A stretch of 64,000 nucleotides of DNA, taken from positions 62,001 to 126,000 of the forward strand of contig JAHBWE010000022.1 of assembly GCA_019637155.1 (NCBI GenBank), read 5' to 3'. A model generated the notes under the pieces. It saw nothing but the letters and a program-made list of their open reading frames with translations, was not told the origin of the DNA and did no database searches. The position numbers were made by a program, and so were the translations under genes. Positions 62,367-64,000 of this stretch are shown here, piece after piece; position 1 is the first letter of the stretch; each line of letters opens with the position of its first letter. Origin of the DNA: Labilithrix sp. (GTDB taxonomy: Bacteria > Myxococcota_A > Polyangia > Polyangiales > Polyangiaceae).

Positions 62367-64000
62367 GTGTCTCAGCTCGCGTCGCTGCTCGAACGGCTCA
62401 AGGAATCCGGTGCGGAGCGCGTGGTCTTCACGCCGAACGAGGTCCCCCAGGCGGGGGACCGGCCGCTCGCGGGCGGTCCCGTGCGCGCCGGCATCATCAG
62501 CGAGGCGGTGAGCGAGCTGCTCTCGGCCGACGACATCGCGGGGCTCTCCGCGAACCGGCCGCGGATCCTCCGCCACGAGCACGACGGGGAGGAGCTCGTG
62601 CTCGAGCTCACGAAGCACCCGGTCGGCGTGGTCCTCGCCGTCCGCGCGGCGTCCGCGCCGAAGCCGCGCGCGCAGGCCGCGACGCCGCGGCGGACGAGCA
62701 AGCGCGCGCCGGCGGTGAAGCTCGACACGCTCGATACGCCGATCGAGCCGATGCGTCCGGTCCCGCTCCGCCCGCCGTCGATCGAGCTCGATCTCGGGCC
62801 GGCGGCGGCTCCGGCTCCCGCGGCTCCGTCTGGCTTGAGCCGGGAGGAGATCGAGCGGATCGCGCGGGACGCCGCGGCCGCGGCGGTGGCGGCGGCGCCG
62901 GCGCCGCCGGCGGGTCCGAGCCGGGAGGAGATCGCGCGCATCGCGGCGCGGGAGGCGGCGGAGGTGGCGGAGCGGATCGTGCTCGAGGCGATGCCGCGCG
63001 GCGGGGCGGCTCAGGCGGCGGCGGCGGCGCCGAAGGGCTCGTTGCAGGCGGCGGCGACGCGGTCGGGGCCGGCGAAGATCGACGGGCTCCTTCGCGAGAT
63101 GATCCAGCGGAAGGCCTCCGACCTGCATCTCTCGGCGGGCGTGGCGCCGGTGTTCCGCGTCGACGGCGAGATCCATTTCGCGGGCGGCAGCGCGCCGGGC
63201 GGTCTGTCGTCGGACGACATCGAGGCGATGGTCACCGAGGTGATGACGCCGAAGGCGCGCGAGGACTTCGCGAGCCTGCGCGACGCCGACTACGCGTACG
63301 AGCTGCGGGGGCTGGCGCGCTTCCGCGTGAACGTGTTCCAGGACCGCAACGGCGTCGGCGCGGTGCTCCGGCAGATCCCGATCGAGGTGCTGACCGCGGA
63401 GAAGCTGGGGCTGCCGAAGGCGTGCCTCGACATGTGCTGGCTCTCGAAGGGCCTCGTGCTGGTGACGGGCCCGACCGGCTCGGGCAAGTCGACGACGCTC
63501 GCGGCGATGATCGACTTCATCAACAAGAACCGGTCCGATCACATCATCACGATCGAGGACCCGGTCGAGTTCGTTCACCAGAACCAGAAGTGCCTCGTGA
63601 ACCAGCGCGAGGTGGGCCTCCACACGAAGTCGTTCAAGAACGCGCTGCGCGCCGCGCTGCGCGAGGACCCCGACATCGTGCTCGTCGGCGAGATGCGCGA
63701 CCTCGAGACGATCTCGATCGCGATCGAGACGGCGGAGACGGGCCACCTCGTCTTCGGGACGCTCCACACGACGACGGCCGTCAGCACGGTCGACCGCATC
63801 ATCGACCAGTTCCCGTCCGACCGTCAGTCGCAGATCCGGGTGATGCTGAGCGAGTCGCTGAAGGGCGTGGTCGCGCAGAACCTGATCCCGAAGATCGGCG
63901 GCGGCCGCGTCGCGGCGCAGGAGATCCTGGTCGGCAACCACGCGGTGGCCGCGCTCATCCGCGACGGCAAGACGTTCCAGCTCCCGAGCGTGATGCAGAC
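62367..64000 (+). CDS. pilT: PilT-type pilus retraction ATPase with an extra N-terminal domain, 3' cut by window edge
   Basis: Open from a GTG at 62367 to the edge (544 codons). From about residue 236 it is PilT: LLREMIQRKASDLHLSAG, Walker A GPTGSGKSTT, Asp box TIEDPVEFVH, Walker B IVLVGEMRD and His box AETGHLVFGTLHT. Drives retraction of type IV pili in twitching (S-motility). The first 100 residues (LLERLKESGAERVVFTPNEV ... ELLSADDIAGL ... ELTKHPVGVVLAVR) resemble the PilT N-domain in layout, followed by a 130-residue Ala/Arg/Pro linker with two SREEIxRIA helices. PilT is usually 345-370 aa. Confidence 0.9.
   Translation, partial: MSQLASLLERLKESGAERVVFTPNEVPQAGDRPLAGGPVRAGIISEAVSELLSADDIAGLSANRPRILRHEHDGEELVLELTKHPVGVVLAVRAASAPKPRAQAATPRRTSKRAPAVKLDTLDTPIEPMRPVPLRPPSIELDLGPAAAPAPAAPSGLSREEIERIARDAAAAAVAAAPAPPAGPSREEIARIAAREAAEVAERIVLEAMPRGGAAQAAAAAPKGSLQAAATRSGPAKIDGLLREMIQRKASDLHLSAGVAPVFRVDGEIHFAGGSAPGGLSSDDIEAMVTEVMTPKAREDFASLRDADYAYELRGLARFRVNVFQDRNGVGAVLRQIPIEVLTAEKLGLPKACLDMCWLSKGLVLVTGPTGSGKSTTLAAMIDFINKNRSDHIITIEDPVEFVHQNQKCLVNQREVGLHTKSFKNALRAALREDPDIVLVGEMRDLETISIAIETAETGHLVFGTLHTTTAVSTVDRIIDQFPSDRQSQIRVMLSESLKGVVAQNLIPKIGGGRVAAQEILVGNHAVAALIRDGKTFQLPSVMQ

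Overview
The window reads as a chromosomal segment of a high-GC Gram-negative gliding bacterium, most likely a myxobacterium (Myxococcota, Polyangia-like). This is inference from gene content, not a database match. The supporting content is three Hanks-type Ser/Thr kinases with C-terminal membrane anchors, two PP2C phosphatases, two FHA proteins, a complete chemosensory operon, a PilT pilus-retraction ATPase, small Cys-rich secreted proteins, many lipoproteins and outer-membrane proteins, very strong G/C third-codon bias and frequent GTG/TTG starts. I found no rRNA, tRNA, CRISPR array, transposase, integrase or phage gene.

Layout. 1-4476: a truncated radical-SAM gene (-), a zinc-ribbon protein, a degenerate receiver, a repeat-bearing non-coding stretch, a tail-anchored Pro/Ala/Lys-rich protein and a hemerythrin. 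4545-9512: a compact (+) run of RND/MMPL exporter, GT22-type mannosyltransferase, free-Met-sulfoxide reductase and small lipoprotein. 9493-12298: twin-FHA membrane protein and CinA-like protein, with two copies of a dispersed hairpin repeat. 12383-20372: tightly overlapping chemosensory operon cheY-cheA-cheW-cheW-HEAT protein-cheR-cheB, with no receptor. 20436-25681: Cys-rich peptide, FAD oxidoreductase overlapping an ECF41-type sigma factor, PmbA-like protease, lipoprotein, HTH protein. 25682-28362: scpA-scpB (-), ScpB ending in 38 aspartates. 28449-34234: DUF2330-like remnant, kinase, outer-membrane protein, an isolated SctT/FliR-like export component with a partner, MaoC hydratase, zinc-ribbon membrane protein. 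34300-41903: thiolase, an unknown protein, and two overlapping histidine kinases (the first with a huge GYGAPAGHG-type repeat, the second with an eroded ATPase domain). 41919-49151: LysR/aldo-keto reductase pair, trpE, Uma2-family protein, uppS-cdsA, gdhA. 49239-57940: phospho-signalling island (PP2C, kinase, hydrolase, FHA-AAA+ regulator lacking GAFTGA, kinase, two envelope proteins). 57942-64000: third copy of the repeat, two envelope proteins, a PP2C-cNMP-binding fusion and a pilT with an extra N-terminal domain, cut by the window edge.

The genes mostly combine signal transduction (chemosensory, His kinase, Ser/Thr kinase/phosphatase/FHA), envelope biogenesis (UppS, CdsA, MMPL, GT22, lipoproteins) and housekeeping (ScpAB, TrpE, GdhA, thiolase). 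The best candidates for something undescribed are: the dispersed repeat whose hairpin sits directly behind stop codons and co-varies between copies; the duplicated, degenerate N-terminal domain of PilT; the paired His kinases; and the HEAT-containing receptor-less chemosensory operon. No single obviously new multi-gene system stands out.
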